64,000 nucleotides of DNA, taken from positions 992,001-1,056,000 of the forward strand of contig NZ_JROG01000003.1 of assembly GCF_000786215.1 (NCBI RefSeq), in the 5' to 3' direction. The position numbers were made by a program, and so were the translations under genes. This document shows, one piece after another, positions 63,008-64,000 of the stretch. The notes under the pieces were generated by a model. That model saw only the letters and a program-made list of their open reading frames with translations. It made no database searches and was not told the origin of the DNA. Position 1 is the stretch's first letter; every line of letters starts with the position of its first letter. This stretch comes from Sphingomonas sp. 35-24ZXX. GTDB taxonomy: Bacteria; Pseudomonadota; Alphaproteobacteria; Sphingomonadales; Sphingomonadaceae.

Positions 63008-63475
63008 CTACAACGTGCGCGTCATGCACATGCTGAACGGGTCTTCGGTATAGTCGCCGAACGGCGCGCAGCGCTCGAAGCCATGCTTGGCGTACAAGGC
63101 GTGCGCCGGATGGAACGGCTCGGGCAACCCGGTCTCGAGGCTGAGCCGGGTATAGCCGCGCGACCGTGCCTCGGCGATCAGGTGCGCCAGCATCGCCTCG
63201 CCCAATCCGCGCCGCAGATAGGCCGGATCGGTCCGCATCGATTTGAGCTCGCCATGGTGCGGGTCGATCTGCTTGAGCGCGCCGCACCCGGCGAGCGCCC
63301 CGTCGACGCGCAGCGCATAGAAGGTGACATCGGGCTGACGCAGCCGCTCGACCGGAAAGGCATGCACCGAGCAGATCGGCGAATGCGTGCGCATCTGGTC
63401 GAGATGATAGCGCAGCAGCGCGACGATATCCTCGCCGGTCAGGTCATCTTCTTCGATCGTGATCGTCTGCTGCAT
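63008..63475 (-). CDS. GNAT acetyltransferase (MarR-linked PhnO-like type)
   Basis: A 155-residue GNAT. Conserved parts: FYALRVDGALAGCGALKQIDPHHGELKSMRTDP (with ELKSM), acetyl-CoA loop RRGLGEAMLAHLIAEARSRG (about 88-107), and ETGLPEPFHPAHALYAKHGFERC near the C-terminus. This layout recurs in uncharacterised acetyltransferases of the YsnE/putative type. Start MQQTIT at 63475 preferred over 63502. Confidence 0.87.
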   Translation of the reverse strand: MQQTITIEEDDLTGEDIVALLRYHLDQMRTHSPICSVHAFPVERLRQPDVTFYALRVDGALAGCGALKQIDPHHGELKSMRTDPAYLRRGLGEAMLAHLIAEARSRGYTRLSLETGLPEPFHPAHALYAKHGFERCAPFGDYTEDPFSMCMTRTL

Positions 63476-63612
63476 GCCAATCCCCCTGGAACCTTTCACC
63501 ACGCCCGGACATTGCGATGGAAGCGGCGCGCGATCCAGACAAAGTTTGCTTGGCGTTGCAAATCCGCCTAATCGCGGCGGCCTGCCTGATGCCTCAACCG
63601 GAGCTTGTCCCC

Positions 63613-64000
63613 ATGTCGCACCCCTCGCCCGAATCTCCTGTTGAAAGCGGCTGGTCGCTGGTCATCCACGGAGGATCGGGCCAGTTCGAACGCCGCCGGT
63701 TGAGCGCCGAGGCCGATGCTGGCGCGCGCGCCGGGCTCGATCGCGCGCTCGCCGCCGGGTCGGCAGTGCTCAGCGCTGGCGGCAGCGCGATCGATGCCGT
63801 GCAGGCAGCGATCGTCGTGCTGGAGGATGACCCCCATTTCAACGCGGGGCACGGATCGGTCTATACCTATGAGGGCAAGATCGAACTCGACGCGGCGGTG
63901 ATGGACGGTGCCAACCGCGCTGCCGGAGCGATCGCCCGCGCGCACCATACGAAGAACCCCATCCTGCTTGCGCGCAAGGTGATGGAAGACAGCCCGCATG
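63613..64000 (+). CDS. Isoaspartyl peptidase/type III L-asparaginase, 5' part (truncated by window end)
   Basis: N-terminal 129 residues of a plant-type (IaaA-like) L-asparaginase/isoaspartyl peptidase of the Ntn-hydrolase family. Diagnostic blocks are WSLVIHGGSGQFERR, SAIDAVQAAIVVLEDDPHFNAGHGSVYT and ELDAAVMDGANRAAGAIARAHHTKNPI. The catalytic Thr (TVGAV region) lies beyond the window. An ATG eight codons upstream at 63589 is in frame. Frame is open to the last base. Confidence 0.93.
   Translation, partial: MSHPSPESPVESGWSLVIHGGSGQFERRRLSAEADAGARAGLDRALAAGSAVLSAGGSAIDAVQAAIVVLEDDPHFNAGHGSVYTYEGKIELDAAVMDGANRAAGAIARAHHTKNPILLARKVMEDSPH

Overview
The window is 64 kb of high-GC, gene-dense chromosome from an alphaproteobacterium, most likely a sphingomonad (Sphingomonadales). 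The basis is protein content and gene order: an aa3 oxidase cluster that carries a tiny CoxF-like gene, DUF983 and SURF1 and then runs into thrC; glnB-glnA; DUF1489; RcnB-like and DUF1176 proteins; and many GC-rich intergenic inverted repeats. This is inference from gene families, not a database match. I see no rRNA or tRNA gene, CRISPR array, insertion sequence or prophage. Most genes are ordinary housekeeping.

Layout. 0-11.4 kb (minus strand): ctaC-ctaD-ctaB-coxF-like-ctaG-ctaE-DUF983-SURF1, then a GNAT gene, threonine synthase, an rRNA-type methyltransferase, folB, a FolM-like reductase and a fasciclin lipoprotein. 11.5-15.5 kb (plus): pyrE, a serine hydrolase, pdxJ, acpS, lepB. 15.6-23.9 kb: an NTP transferase, homoserine dehydrogenase, DUF808, glpX, a membrane LytTR regulator, nadC and a secreted RNase T2. 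23.9-31 kb: MFS transporter, PmtA-like methyltransferase, rpoZ, an AT-richer orphan gene between repeats, ettA and an M28 peptidase. 31-41.8 kb: RcnB-like and SH3 proteins, a hydroxyacid dehydrogenase, a divergent Amt, lepA, a lipid-kinase-like gene with a phosphoesterase, a GMC oxidoreductase and an SDR. 42-45.2 kb: an Opu-type osmoprotectant ABC system whose permease and binding protein are fused. 45-52 kb: alkA, ferredoxin, CinA-like protein, an endolysin-like protein, a PIN/Phd toxin-antitoxin pair, map, parD with a truncated parE, and glnB-glnA behind a sigma-54-like promoter. 52-64 kb: a glycine-zipper lipoprotein, two tandem peptide-binding lipoproteins without permease genes, a LysR regulator, cyclophilin, mgtE, DUF1489, a DsbA-family oxidoreductase, a 3-hydroxyacyl-CoA dehydrogenase, DUF1176, GNAT and the start of an isoaspartyl peptidase.

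The most interesting non-coding item is a compact element on the minus strand at about 56349-56412. It has a promoter-like pair, a 5' hairpin, a CCUCUCC single-stranded stretch and a strong UUCG-capped terminator, which together look like a roughly 64-nt trans-acting sRNA. Two LacI-type operator palindromes lie nearby with no sugar gene beside them. Other points worth a second look are the parDE remnant, the Amt with altered gate residues, the AT-richer acidic orphan protein at 27.2-27.6 kb, a putative permuted papain-fold secreted protein, and several dispersed intergenic repeat families. I do not see a clear large undescribed multi-gene system.
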